From positions 1 through 64,000 of the forward strand of contig CANJMI010000006.1 of the NCBI GenBank assembly GCA_947475525.1: a stretch of 64,000 bases of DNA. The letters run 5' to 3'. The stretch comes from Polyangiaceae bacterium. Its GTDB lineage: Bacteria > Myxococcota_A > Polyangia > Polyangiales > Polyangiaceae. Positions within the stretch are counted from its first letter, which is position 1, and each line of letters begins with the position of its first letter. Position numbers and translations under genes: made by a program. A model generated the notes under the pieces. The model searched no databases and was not told the origin of the DNA. It worked only from the letters and a program-made list of their open reading frames with translations. Below are positions 32,939 to 40,967 of this stretch, in pieces.

Positions 32939-34134
32939 CCTTCGAGGCACCCGACGTCAATGCGCACTTCGCCGCCGACCTCGGCCTGCACTTTGCTGCA
33001 CGCGTCCGGGCACAGCGTGAGTGAGGTCGGGTTCTGGTTGTCGTTGTAATACCACTCGAGGCCGGCGCATTTCGTGACGTCATCGACGTGGGCGAAGGGC
33101 GTGCTCTGTAGCATCGCGTCGATGAGCTTCACGGAGACCTTGCTGGGATCGACGGCTTTTCCATTCGGAGCGTTGGTCGGCCGTGTGTACTGGCACGACA
33201 GCTTCGCTAAGACGTTCTTCGCGATGGCGCCAAACGCAGGCGAGTAGTCGGCCTCGCACTCGGAGAATTGAGCGCCGTTCGTCAGCGCGACGAGCGATTG
33301 GTACACGGGCCCGATGTTGACGGCGTCGGGGCACTTTTTTGAGGGGTCGTTTTTATCGACGCCGATGATCCCGTAGAAAACGTAGTTGCGCTTCAACGCG
33401 GTGCCGAACACGCCGAGAGGCTCCTTTGCGAGGAGGCCCGAGTCGAATGCGGCAGCCGTGATGTTGGCGTTGTCATCGGTGATCACGATGAATGCTTTGG
33501 TGGCGTCGTAGCGGAGCTGGCTCTGCCAATTGAGCGTCGCGTTTGGGCTGTCGTAGGTCGAGAGGAGAAGCGATAAGCCGTTCGTGCTCCCCACCGTCTG
33601 CGAGACGGCCCGGTAGAGCGGAGGGTTGCTGCCGCAGTTCGGACCGCCAAGCGGAGGGGCGACGCACACCGCGAAAGTGGACGTGCCCTTCGCGGCGAGC
33701 ACCGTCACTCGAAAGTCGAGATCGCCTTGGCCGAGGACCGCGGCGAAGCTGCCGTTGATGTTGGCTTTTACCTGTGCGATCTCGTTCGCCATGCTGCCCG
33801 ACGTGTCGATGGCGAAGATGATGTCGACGGGGGCCTTCTTGCCTTTGACCTCGGCGGCGGCGCACGTGTTGCTGCCGCCGGCTCCGCCGTTCGGTGCGTA
33901 ATCGAAGTGGGCCGTGCCTCCGGTGCCCTGTCCGGCGGGCGCTCCGCCTTCGCCGCCGCTACCTCCCGCGGCGCCTCCTGTCGTGACGCTCGTCGTCGTG
34001 ACGCTCGTGGTCGTGACGCTCGCGGAGGTCGCCACGCCGGTCGGGTCCGTGCCGCTGGTTGCGCAGGCCGCTCCGAGGGCCGCAGCGGCAGCGTAGATCA
34101 GCGAGACTCGTGCAATTTGCATCGCTTGCATCAT
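32935..34134 (-). CDS. Lipoprotein with von Willebrand factor A domain, first gene of the operon
   Basis: A 399-residue lipoprotein with lipobox LGAAC. A linker of repeated TSVTT units and Gly/Ala runs covers residues about 30-75. The VWA domain begins with VDIIFAIDTSGSMANEI, an intact MIDAS, and contains KAFIVITDDNANI. The C-terminal 120 residues share Cys spacing with the next gene (ECEADY, CAGLEWYYNDNQ, CPDACSK), so the two VWA proteins are probably paralogues sharing the same C-terminal module. Start ATG 34134 is one of two adjacent ATGs, with AAAGG nearby upstream. The downstream gene starts at ATGA overlap. Confidence 0.9.
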   Translation of the reverse strand: MMQAMQIARVSLIYAAAAALGAACATSGTDPTGVATSASVTTTSVTTTSVTTGGAAGGSGGEGGAPAGQGTGGTAHFDYAPNGGAGGSNTCAAAEVKGKKAPVDIIFAIDTSGSMANEIAQVKANINGSFAAVLGQGDLDFRVTVLAAKGTSTFAVCVAPPLGGPNCGSNPPLYRAVSQTVGSTNGLSLLLSTYDSPNATLNWQSQLRYDATKAFIVITDDNANITAAAFDSGLLAKEPLGVFGTALKRNYVFYGIIGVDKNDPSKKCPDAVNIGPVYQSLVALTNGAQFSECEADYSPAFGAIAKNVLAKLSCQYTRPTNAPNGKAVDPSKVSVKLIDAMLQSTPFAHVDDVTKCAGLEWYYNDNQNPTSLTLCPDACSKVQAEVGGEVRIDVGCLEG

Positions 34135-34207
34135 CGCCTTTCGGCACGGTCGTTGCTATCCCGAAAGGCCGCACGCGTGACCGATTTCGCAGCCGAATCG
34201 CTCAGGG

Positions 34208-34236
34208 TTGACGGGGCCGCCGGGCACCTTTAGCCC
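34208..34236 (+). promoter_or_regulatory. Promoter TTGACG-17-TAGCCC, leaderless
   Basis: TTGACG (34208-34213) matches five of six -35 bases. A 17-base spacer leads to TAGCCC (34231-34236), a weak -10 that ends 6 bases before ATG 34243. There is no Shine-Dalgarno sequence. Confidence 0.5.
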
Positions 34237-34242
34237 CGTCCT

Positions 34243-35892
34243 ATGGGGCGCATGAGAGGGCCGTCGGTTTTTGGCGGGGCAAGCGTGGTCGGTGCGATCA
34301 TTTTCGGCGGCGCGTGCACGACCACCGACACGGTGACGGGCGCGAGCGGGACGGGCGGTGCAGCCCCACAAACGGCGCTCACCCTCCCACAATTCATCGG
34401 CGCGGCCGCGTGGGTCGACACCGTGATGCAGAGCGCGATTCCGCTCGTCGTCGACGTGACCGGACCTATCCCCGACGCGGTCGAGGTGGTGCTCGACGGG
34501 GTCGCAACGCCGGCCGTTGCGGAGGCGGGCCGCTACGTGGCCACCCTTGCGGTGGGCTCGCTCAGCGAAGGCACGCATGACATCATCGCGCGCGCGCGCA
34601 CCGCGGGCGTGGACGTGTCCCAGGTGAAAGGGACACTTGTGGCGGGGGCGGGCAGCCGGCAAGTGACGTCGTTCAGCCACGATGGCGCGGCGCTCGCCGG
34701 CAATGTGGTCGTAGGCCGCAGCGTCGATGCTCTTGAGCTTACCTGGCGTGCGGGCCTCGAGCCGAAGCGAGGCTTCGTACGGCGTCGAGTCGACGGCGCG
34801 TTTCGGCCGCTCGATACCGCAGACACCCTTATCAGCGCCCCCGAACACGACGCACTCGATGGCGAAACCGCATTCGGTCCTGACGGGGTGGCGGTCGCGT
34901 ACCGCGTCACGCGACCCTCGGACCAGCGCTGGGAGGTCAAGTTGCGCGCCGTTGGACACGATGGAAAAGAGCAGGTGCCCGTGACCGATCTCACCGCGGG
35001 CGGCGCGTCCTATTCGGTCGTCGCAGCGGGTGCGGACCCGCGAGGGTATTCGGCCGCGTGGCTGCACCTCCGGAGCGCGGTCGACGGCATGAGCCCGCCT
35101 GTCGAGCTCCGTTATGCGCGCTACGATCTCGAGACCAAGCAGCTCCTCGGCCCGCTCACGCTCGACACCGACAAGCCCCCTCCTATGGGCAGTATGGAGG
35201 GTACGCAAAGGCTCGAGCCGCTCGGCGAGATCGACATCGCGTGCAACGACGCGCTGTGCCTCGTCAGCTACAGCCGCCAAGTCTACAACGCCTACGTGCA
35301 GCTCAACTTCGCGAAGCTCTTTGTCGCGGCCATCGATCTTACGACAGGTGTGGCAACGACTGCCGTCGCCGTTTCAGCGATCGACTGGGATACGCAGCTC
35401 TTCGGTCATCACCTGGTCGCACTCCCTGATGGCTCGTTCGCGATGACGTACACCGCGACCGATACCGCGGCAGCCGTCGATCCGAAGGACCCGTGCGACA
35501 CCACTATTCAGCGTGATTTGCTGCGTTTTGTGAGATTTGACGCAAAAGGAACGCAGCTTGCCAAGCCCAGCGTCATTCTCGACCACGAGGGGTCACGGCA
35601 GTTTCCACGACTTGCACCGCACCCGTCAGGCTTCGCGATGTTGTGGGAAGATCAGCGTTCCTACTGCGGCTCGCAGACGGGGCATCTTCGCATGGCCGCA
35701 TCGTTCCTCGATGCCGCCGGCAAGCTTGGGGACTACCACGAGCTGCCGGACTCGATCGGCATCCCGCCCGAAGATCCGATGGTGACGGTCCTCGGGACGA
35801 ACGCGGAGCTCATCTGGTCGGACAATCGGCACGGCGGAGGCATCTTCGACCTCAAGCTCGAGCTCTACGCCGACACGCTCTGGTCGAAGTAG
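34243..35892 (+). CDS. Predicted lipoprotein of unknown function
   Basis: A 549-residue protein with lipobox FGGAC. A short TTTDTVTGASGTGG linker precedes a first domain (residues about 45-135) that resembles an Ig-like/bacterial adhesion fold (PDAVEVVLDGVATPAVAEAG). The remaining 400 residues have propeller-like strands with repeated acidic and aromatic residues (PSGFAMLWEDQRSYCG, NAELIWSDNRHGGG). These 'xLIWxDxRxGGG' patterns also occur in other secreted beta-propeller proteins. I cannot name the family. ATG 34252 is an alternative start. It is divergent from the VWA operon and convergent with the thioredoxin-fold gene. Confidence 0.82.
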   Translation: MGRMRGPSVFGGASVVGAIIFGGACTTTDTVTGASGTGGAAPQTALTLPQFIGAAAWVDTVMQSAIPLVVDVTGPIPDAVEVVLDGVATPAVAEAGRYVATLAVGSLSEGTHDIIARARTAGVDVSQVKGTLVAGAGSRQVTSFSHDGAALAGNVVVGRSVDALELTWRAGLEPKRGFVRRRVDGAFRPLDTADTLISAPEHDALDGETAFGPDGVAVAYRVTRPSDQRWEVKLRAVGHDGKEQVPVTDLTAGGASYSVVAAGADPRGYSAAWLHLRSAVDGMSPPVELRYARYDLETKQLLGPLTLDTDKPPPMGSMEGTQRLEPLGEIDIACNDALCLVSYSRQVYNAYVQLNFAKLFVAAIDLTTGVATTAVAVSAIDWDTQLFGHHLVALPDGSFAMTYTATDTAAAVDPKDPCDTTIQRDLLRFVRFDAKGTQLAKPSVILDHEGSRQFPRLAPHPSGFAMLWEDQRSYCGSQTGHLRMAASFLDAAGKLGDYHELPDSIGIPPEDPMVTVLGTNAELIWSDNRHGGGIFDLKLELYADTLWSK

Positions 35893-35944
35893 TTCGGACA
35901 CGCGCAGGGCTTGCCCGATAGCGACGTCGCCCTGCGAAATGAAG

Positions 35945-35985
35945 CGAGGCCCGGTGGATGAACCCACCGAGCCTCGTTTCCGTTT
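35945..35985. terminator. Strong bidirectional terminator between convergent genes
   Basis: Arms CGAGGC-C-CGGTGG (35945-35957) and CCACCG-A-GCCTCG (35964-35976) form a 13-base stem with one mismatch and a 6-base loop. TTTCCGTTT follows on the plus strand. It lies between the convergent stops at 35892 and 36017. Confidence 0.8.
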
Positions 35986-36016
35986 CAGCTCAGCCCACTG
36001 GGCTCAGCCAATGAAC

Positions 36017-37639
36017 TCAGCCGCCGCAGCCAGGAGCAGGAGCGCCTGCCGGCTGAGGAGCCTGACCGGAGAGCTTCGCATCGCAGCCCGGGAGCTTGTT
36101 GTGCTTGCAGAACTCGGTCTTGATCGTCTCGGGATCGACACCCGAGAACTTGTACTTGCCGTTGGCAAGCCAGGTCGGGCTCGCGCCGATGCCGAGCTTC
36201 GTTGCGTACTGGAAGGACGCGTCGAGTAGGCCTTTGCCTTCGTCGCCTTCGAAGCACTTCTTTATCGTCGCGGCATCGATGCCGGTTTCCTTGGTTGCGC
36301 AAGACTCCCAAGCCGCGTCGCGGATGTTTTTGTTACGGCAGAGGATGTAGTTCATGTACTTGTCCCCTTTGTCGTAGTGGTTGACGGCGCAGATCTCGCG
36401 GATGTCTTCATCGACTTCGCCTTGACCGTGCATCGACGTGAGTGCGGCTTTCTTCTCGCCGCCGCCGCCGCCGATGAAGCGAATCTTGAAGTCGATCTTC
36501 GCCTTGTTCTTCTCGAAGTTGGCGAGGACTTCCTTCATCGCGTCGAGACCCTTCACGCCGAAGGGGCACTGCGACATCACGAACACCTCAAGCGTACCGG
36601 GGGTCTCCGGCTTGCAGGCGATCTCGTCTTTGCACTCGTCGAGCTTGCAGCCATCGGCATCCACGCAGGCCGGGTTCCACTCGCCGCCCATCTCAAGCAC
36701 CTTGTAGGCGCCCATAGGCTTGACGCGCTGACCGATGGCGCCCGAGGCCTCCTTGTCGGCGTCGAGCGTCGCGTCGAACACGGCAAGCGGGAGCTTCGCC
36801 GGCTTGATCGCGTCGTAGAGCTTCCTGCCTTCGGCATCGCTGTAATCCAGGGTCTTGAGGACCGGATTGGCAACGACACGCGCGATCGTGCTTTGAATGC
36901 GGCGCGCGTCGCAATCTTCACAGCGCTTGTCCGTGAGGATCGTGACGTTGACCTTCGGGGACTCCGGGATGTCACCACACGCTGCGGGCTTGGGGCCCGT
37001 GTATGCGGCGCAAATCGCCTTCATGAAGTCCGCGGGACGGCGGCCACCTTCGTACTTGTTGCCGGCGACATAGATCGTCGGCGAACCGCGGGCGCCCTTC
37101 TTCTCGGCGCGCTCGAACGAAGCCTTGAGGAGGCTCTTGCCTTCCTCGCCGTCGACGCACGCGCGGAGCGCATCGACCGGGGCGCCGAGCTCATTCGCGC
37201 AGGCCTCCCAGTTGGTGTCGACCTCTTTGCTGTTCTTGTTCTGGCACAGCATGAGCTGGAACCACTTGGGCGTGTGCTTCTGGGCACACATCTGGATCAT
37301 GTCACCTCGGACCTCTTTCGGGCCGTGCATCGAGGTGAGCTCGCCTGTGGCGCCCGTCTGGCCGATGAACTCGACCTTGAAGTCGACGTCGCCGCCGAGC
37401 TTCTCTACGGCGTCTTTGAAGCCGTTCTCCGCCTGTACCCCGTAAGGGCACTGCGACATTGCGTACAACTCGACCTTAACCGCGCCCGGATTCGCCTTAT
37501 CCGGCATCGCGACGCTGCCCTCTTTCGACGCGTGGGCTCCAAAGCCCCCACCCGACGAGGCGCGGTCGATTCCCCACATTCCAGCCATCCCCGAGAGGAA
37601 GCACAGAATGAAACCAACGATGGCGCTGCCTTTGTTCAT
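36017..37639 (-). CDS. Tandem thioredoxin-fold protein with two monothiol (CPYG/CPFG) domains and a central CxxC
   Basis: A 540-residue exported or membrane-anchored protein with an N-terminal hydrophobic segment (residues 6-24). Two homologous domains (about 55-215 and 348-515) share MSQCPYG/MSQCPFG (Cys64, Cys358), TSMHG, CAQKH/CAVNH, LCQNKN/LCRNKN and GDEGKGLLDASF-type segments. Between them lies a third part (230-345) with CEDC at 240-243. The repeats resemble GILT-like/DsbA-like thiol proteins in layout, but the second Cys of the CxxC pair is replaced by Gly. Only the central part keeps an intact dithiol. It may handle disulfides outside the cytoplasm. Confidence 0.85.
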   Translation of the reverse strand: MNKGSAIVGFILCFLSGMAGMWGIDRASSGGGFGAHASKEGSVAMPDKANPGAVKVELYAMSQCPYGVQAENGFKDAVEKLGGDVDFKVEFIGQTGATGELTSMHGPKEVRGDMIQMCAQKHTPKWFQLMLCQNKNSKEVDTNWEACANELGAPVDALRACVDGEEGKSLLKASFERAEKKGARGSPTIYVAGNKYEGGRRPADFMKAICAAYTGPKPAACGDIPESPKVNVTILTDKRCEDCDARRIQSTIARVVANPVLKTLDYSDAEGRKLYDAIKPAKLPLAVFDATLDADKEASGAIGQRVKPMGAYKVLEMGGEWNPACVDADGCKLDECKDEIACKPETPGTLEVFVMSQCPFGVKGLDAMKEVLANFEKNKAKIDFKIRFIGGGGGEKKAALTSMHGQGEVDEDIREICAVNHYDKGDKYMNYILCRNKNIRDAAWESCATKETGIDAATIKKCFEGDEGKGLLDASFQYATKLGIGASPTWLANGKYKFSGVDPETIKTEFCKHNKLPGCDAKLSGQAPQPAGAPAPGCGG

Positions 37640-37677
37640 CTTTTATTTCACTTTCGCGCCAGTTAGCGCCGGGCGGT

Positions 37678-37706
37678 GGACTAGCACCTTTCCGCTGAAC
37701 GTACAA
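37678..37706 (-). promoter_or_regulatory. Promoter of the thioredoxin-fold gene, TTGTAC-17-TAGTCC
   Basis: On the minus strand TTGTAC (37706-37701) is separated by 17 bases from TAGTCC (37683-37678). The leader would be about 30 bases long, with a purine-rich GTGAAATAAAAG before ATG 37639. Confidence 0.4.
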
Positions 37707-37722
37707 TCCTGCTGGTGTTTTT

Positions 37723-37761
37723 CCGGGAACATCGAACCTGCCGGGTGTTCCCCGTTCCCGG
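37723..37761. repeat. Inverted repeat CCGGGAAC...GTTCCCGG upstream of the promoter
   Basis: Perfect 8-base arms at 37723-37730 and 37754-37761 are separated by 23 bases. The repeat sits upstream of the predicted -35, where an activator could bind. On the minus strand the bases after it are A-rich, so it does not look like a terminator for the gene ending at 37852. Confidence 0.4.
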
Positions 37762-37851
37762 TGTGACTCAGAACCCGTAAGTGAGCGCGTTATTCTGACT
37801 GGAGAGACGCGGGCCGCACGATTTTTCCGTACGACGCCGTGACGGCTGACG

Positions 37852-38727
37852 TTACGGGTCGCGGTCGGGGCGACGCCCGTTCATTCCCACGGCCCAGCCC
37901 ATCGTGTAGCGCGCGTTGACTTCGCAGCGCGGATTGAAGGCCGGGCTCGTTCCATCCTGGTAGCGGAATGCGTCGACGTTGAAAGGACCGAAGTAGCCGG
38001 CCGTAAGGAGAGCCTCTGCGGCGCGCTCCGTCTCACGGACGAGGGCCGCGCGCTCGTTCGAAGTGAGGTCGCTTTCACTCGCGAGCCGACTCTCGGACCA
38101 GCGCCCTCGGGCCGTCGTGACCTGGAGGCAGGGAGCGCCGATGACGAGCGTGCCGCCCCGCGAGAGATGCCCATGCAAGGCGAAGTCGCCGAGCCGCGAG
38201 ACCCAGGGTTCGACCTGCACGCCGTGGCGGAGCGCTCGCACCGCCCAGCGTGCGTCTTCCTCGCCGAGTTCTCCTGGCGAAACGAGGCGCTGGCCGGAGC
38301 CGCTCGTGCTGAAGGCCTCCTTCAGGCACCATGTCCCCTCGCGCGGGCGGGCGACGGCGGCCCGGAGACAGGCTTCGCTTGCGACGAAGTGCGCGTTCGG
38401 CAGGGTTTGGCCGAGGTCCGCGGAAAAGCGCCGCGAATTGACGCGCATCAAGGTGCTTAGCGCGGGCGCGGCGGGCACGCTCGCACCGGAGCGAGCGAGG
38501 GTGGCGAGGGCGCGCGGCGTGGGACTCCAGGCGAATCCTGTGCGGCCTTGCGCGGAGCTTGCGGCCGTTGTCGGTAGGACGATGACGTCATCGGTCGCGA
38601 GGAGCCCCGTTAGCTCGGACGCGAGCGTCGACAAGCGTTCGCGAACGGCCTCGGACGGAACGTACCCCGGGGCCGCGAACTCGCGCTCCACCTCGAAGTT
38701 GAGGACCCACGCGCCGGGGGAGGTCAC
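37852..38727 (-). CDS. ATP-grasp-like protein, last gene of the ferritin-like operon
   Basis: About 291 residues, GTG start at 38727 overlapping the ferritin-like gene stop (GTGA). The C-terminal part reads YFGPFNVDAFRYQDG and FNPRCEVNARYTMGW, the ATP-grasp metal-binding strand with E-x-N-x-R geometry. The middle has EGTWCLKEAFSTSGSGQRLV, a Lys followed by a Gly/Ser loop like the ATP-binding lobe. Length and motifs fit a small ATP-grasp enzyme that ligates a carboxylate to an amine, but the substrate is unknown. An in-frame start at 38775 would overlap the upstream gene by 52 bases and is less likely. Confidence 0.7.
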   Translation of the reverse strand: MTSPGAWVLNFEVEREFAAPGYVPSEAVRERLSTLASELTGLLATDDVIVLPTTAASSAQGRTGFAWSPTPRALATLARSGASVPAAPALSTLMRVNSRRFSADLGQTLPNAHFVASEACLRAAVARPREGTWCLKEAFSTSGSGQRLVSPGELGEEDARWAVRALRHGVQVEPWVSRLGDFALHGHLSRGGTLVIGAPCLQVTTARGRWSESRLASESDLTSNERAALVRETERAAEALLTAGYFGPFNVDAFRYQDGTSPAFNPRCEVNARYTMGWAVGMNGRRPDRDP

Positions 38728-39599
38728 GCGTCGCTCGGGTCCCCGTTGATCGAGGCCGTGGGGGAGGGTTGCCAACGCGCGAGCTCGTCGAGAAACGCCT
38801 CACTCTGGCCCGCTCGGCGGCGCGCGTCGCGTGCGAGCGGCGAGCCGCGCATCACCAGTGGGGACAGCGGAGCGGGGAGCGCGGAGGTCCAGTCGGCGAA
38901 GCCGTCTTTCCCGGTGAAGCGGCGGAACCAGCGCAGGGCAAAGCCGACGTGGCCTTCTTCATCGGAGCCCACCTCGCGTTGGAGCTCGGCGGCACGCGCG
39001 TCGCCAGCCGCGAGGAGCCGCTCCGCGAAACGCGCGGAGTGGTCGAGGTTTCCGCCTTCGAAGCCGATGCCCATCGTCGCGACAAACGCGGCTGGTGATG
39101 CGCACCCCGGGACGCGCTCCCAGAACCAGTCACGCACCTCGAAGTCGCCGACGGCGTGGCCGAGGACGGTAAGGTGCTCGAGGTAGAGGTTCATGTGCCG
39201 CACTTCTTCGCGCGCGATGGCCATGAGCCCGCGGCGGAAGCTCGGCGGCGTCTCGGGGAACGCGAGAATCGCCCAGCACATCAGCTCTGCAGCCTGCAGC
39301 TCATGATGCAAAAACGTGTGAAAAAGCTGGGCGCGGCGCATAGGCGAGCGCAGCGCGGTGGCTGTGGCGTTGCGCGTGCGGAGGCCGCGCAGTGCTTGGC
39401 GCAGCTCGGGCGGACGGCCGGGATTCGCGAGGCGGCGCGTCGGCGCAGCCACCTCGAGCGTGCGGGCACGCGCCGGGGGCCGGAGCTTCGCGTCGAGCTC
39501 GAGCGTCGTCACGTAATCCCACGCCGACCGCTCGAGCGTCCCCACGGGCGGAGCCTCGCCCGCCGCGAGCACGGGTGACGGTAGCCGACACGCGGTCAC
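38724..39599 (-). CDS. DUF455 ferritin-like domain protein
   Basis: A 291-residue protein of the DUF455 ferritin-like type. Diiron-type ligand motifs are present: FLHHELQAAELMCWAIL (helix 1), IAREEVRHMNLYLEHLT (helix 2), and VGSDEEGHVGFALRWF (later helices with E-E-x-H). These are the E...ExxH pattern of ferritin-like four-helix bundles, such as MiaE. The enzymatic role of DUF455 proteins is not established; a metal-dependent oxygenase or hydroxylase is plausible. GTG 39599 overlaps the preceding stop (GTGA), and its own stop overlaps the ATP-grasp-like gene (GTGA). Confidence 0.85.
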   Translation of the reverse strand: MTACRLPSPVLAAGEAPPVGTLERSAWDYVTTLELDAKLRPPARARTLEVAAPTRRLANPGRPPELRQALRGLRTRNATATALRSPMRRAQLFHTFLHHELQAAELMCWAILAFPETPPSFRRGLMAIAREEVRHMNLYLEHLTVLGHAVGDFEVRDWFWERVPGCASPAAFVATMGIGFEGGNLDHSARFAERLLAAGDARAAELQREVGSDEEGHVGFALRWFRRFTGKDGFADWTSALPAPLSPLVMRGSPLARDARRRAGQSEAFLDELARWQPSPTASINGDPSDA

Positions 39600-40288
39600 G
39601 ATTCTCCCTCGCCAGTCTCGGCAGTCTCGGCATCGGGGGCGTCGTCGCGCACGTCCAGGGTGTCCTCGCGTGCGGCGAGGCAGGGCTCACTCCCGGGAAG
39701 AAACGCGCGGCAGGTGTCAGGGCGAAACGCGTAGATGCGGCACGTCCCAGCGGTCTCGAGTTGGTCGCAACGAAGGCTCGCGAAACGCAGGTGCATGACC
39801 CCCATCGCGTCGCGGTGGACGGGCCCATCCTCCGCGAGGTCGGGGCGACCGTGGGCTCGAAAACGTTCGAGGTCCGCCGGCCGGAGAACCACGCGAGCCT
39901 CTTGGCAGCACGCGGTGCACGCGACGCAATCGAGACGCATCGCGCGCGTCGGCCCGGGATGGACGGCGTCGCGGTCACACCAATCGAGCACGGTGTAGCT
40001 TCGATCCGCATCGAGGCGCGCACGAGCGAGTCCGGTCGCGCAGCCTTCGGTGACCGTGCTCACCTCGGCCCCATCGACCGACGCGAGCGCCCACTCTGCG
40101 TGGGGCCGCAATTCGCCATCGTCACCAGGCGCGAAGAGCGCTTCGACGCAGGCGTCGCTCAGGGCCACGGCGGCGAATCCGCCGGAGCGCGCGAACTGCG
40201 CCGCATGCTCGAGAAAGCGTGGCGCGAAGCGGCGCCATATCGGTCGGACCACGGGCGTGACTGCGCAGGCGGCTTCGGCGTCGCTCAT
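39596..40288 (-). CDS. YkgJ-like Cys-cluster protein
   Basis: A 230-residue protein. The C-terminal half contains CVACTACCQEARVVL and CDQLETAGTCRIYAFRPDTCRAF, the CxxCxxC...CxIYxxRPxxCxxF pattern of the YkgJ family, predicted to bind zinc or an iron-sulfur cluster. The N-terminal 100 residues are helical with no known motif. ATG 40288 is chosen because it overlaps the upstream gene stop (ATGA); the longer frame to 40504 is antisense-like. Homologues are often found beside modification enzymes. The GTGA overlap with the DUF455 gene suggests that the two act together. Confidence 0.85.
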   Translation of the reverse strand: MSDAEAACAVTPVVRPIWRRFAPRFLEHAAQFARSGGFAAVALSDACVEALFAPGDDGELRPHAEWALASVDGAEVSTVTEGCATGLARARLDADRSYTVLDWCDRDAVHPGPTRAMRLDCVACTACCQEARVVLRPADLERFRAHGRPDLAEDGPVHRDAMGVMHLRFASLRCDQLETAGTCRIYAFRPDTCRAFLPGSEPCLAAREDTLDVRDDAPDAETAETGEGES

Positions 40289-40899
40289 CGGGTGCGCTCT
40301 CGCTTCGGGGTGGCTTGCGAGAGGTAGGCCACGCCGCGGGGCGACAATTCGTAGCCGACTTCGAACGCTTGGGTGAGGCCGAGGCGCTTCAATTTGCGCA
40401 CGTCCTCTTTGAAAGGCTCGGTCTCGCGGCCGAGCAGGGCTGCGAGCTTGGAGGCCGCGACGCGGGGGGTTTCGGCGATAAGGTTGAGCGTAATTTCCGT
40501 CCACGCGTGCGCCTCGTCGAGCGTTGCGAGAGCCTCGTCAAGGGCTCGTCGCGCGTCGGCATCGACGTTGACGTCGAGGGCGATAGGAACGCGATCGCCG
40601 TCGCCGCCGTGATGAAGTGCGATGCGAAATAGCTCGGTGTTCGCGTCGATCGCGCCGCCCGGGCCGCTCCCGAGGTATTCGGTCAACAAAGCGAGCGAGG
40701 CAAATCCGGAGAGCCGCGCATCCTCGGTCGAGAGCGAGCCCACTGTCACGCGCGCGACGTCGTCTACCTCCAGTACGCCGATCGGGTGGCACCGGTAGCG
40801 CCCGCCGACTTTGACGCGCGCTCGGGGCCAGCGGCGGAACGTCAGCGTCACGTCTCCTGCGACGAGTCCCTCGTGAAAGCGCTTCTGGAAAAGCAGCAC
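40285..40899 (-). CDS. ASCH-domain protein
   Basis: A 204-residue protein, GTG start, first gene of the coupled operon. Residues about 3-55 match the ASCH/PUA-like fold (FQKRFHEGLVAGDVTLTFRRW, then GVLEVDDVARV). ASCH domains are related to RNA-binding PUA domains. The C-terminal 100 residues look like a winged helix (VAASKLAALLGRETEPFKEDVRKLKRLGL shown in parts), suggesting a nucleic-acid-binding or regulatory role. TAAAGA lies 6 bases before the GTG on the minus strand, a possible -10. Its stop overlaps the YkgJ-like gene. Confidence 0.75.
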   Translation of the reverse strand: MLLFQKRFHEGLVAGDVTLTFRRWPRARVKVGGRYRCHPIGVLEVDDVARVTVGSLSTEDARLSGFASLALLTEYLGSGPGGAIDANTELFRIALHHGGDGDRVPIALDVNVDADARRALDEALATLDEAHAWTEITLNLIAETPRVAASKLAALLGRETEPFKEDVRKLKRLGLTQAFEVGYELSPRGVAYLSQATPKRERTR

Positions 40900-40967
40900 G
40901 CCGCCTCTTTACACCGGCGGACCGTCGAAATGGTGGCGCTTCGGCGCGCTCGGGGCAGGATGCCTGC

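Noticed and set aside
36377-37666. 429-codon plus-strand frame opposite the thioredoxin-fold gene
   Set aside because: It is the antisense shadow of a gene with clear motifs, promoter and terminator; its own translation has no domain or start signals.
40955-40967. Palindrome GCAGGATGCCTGC just before ATG 40968
   Set aside because: It is short and overlaps the ribosome-binding site AGGA; too weak to call an operator.
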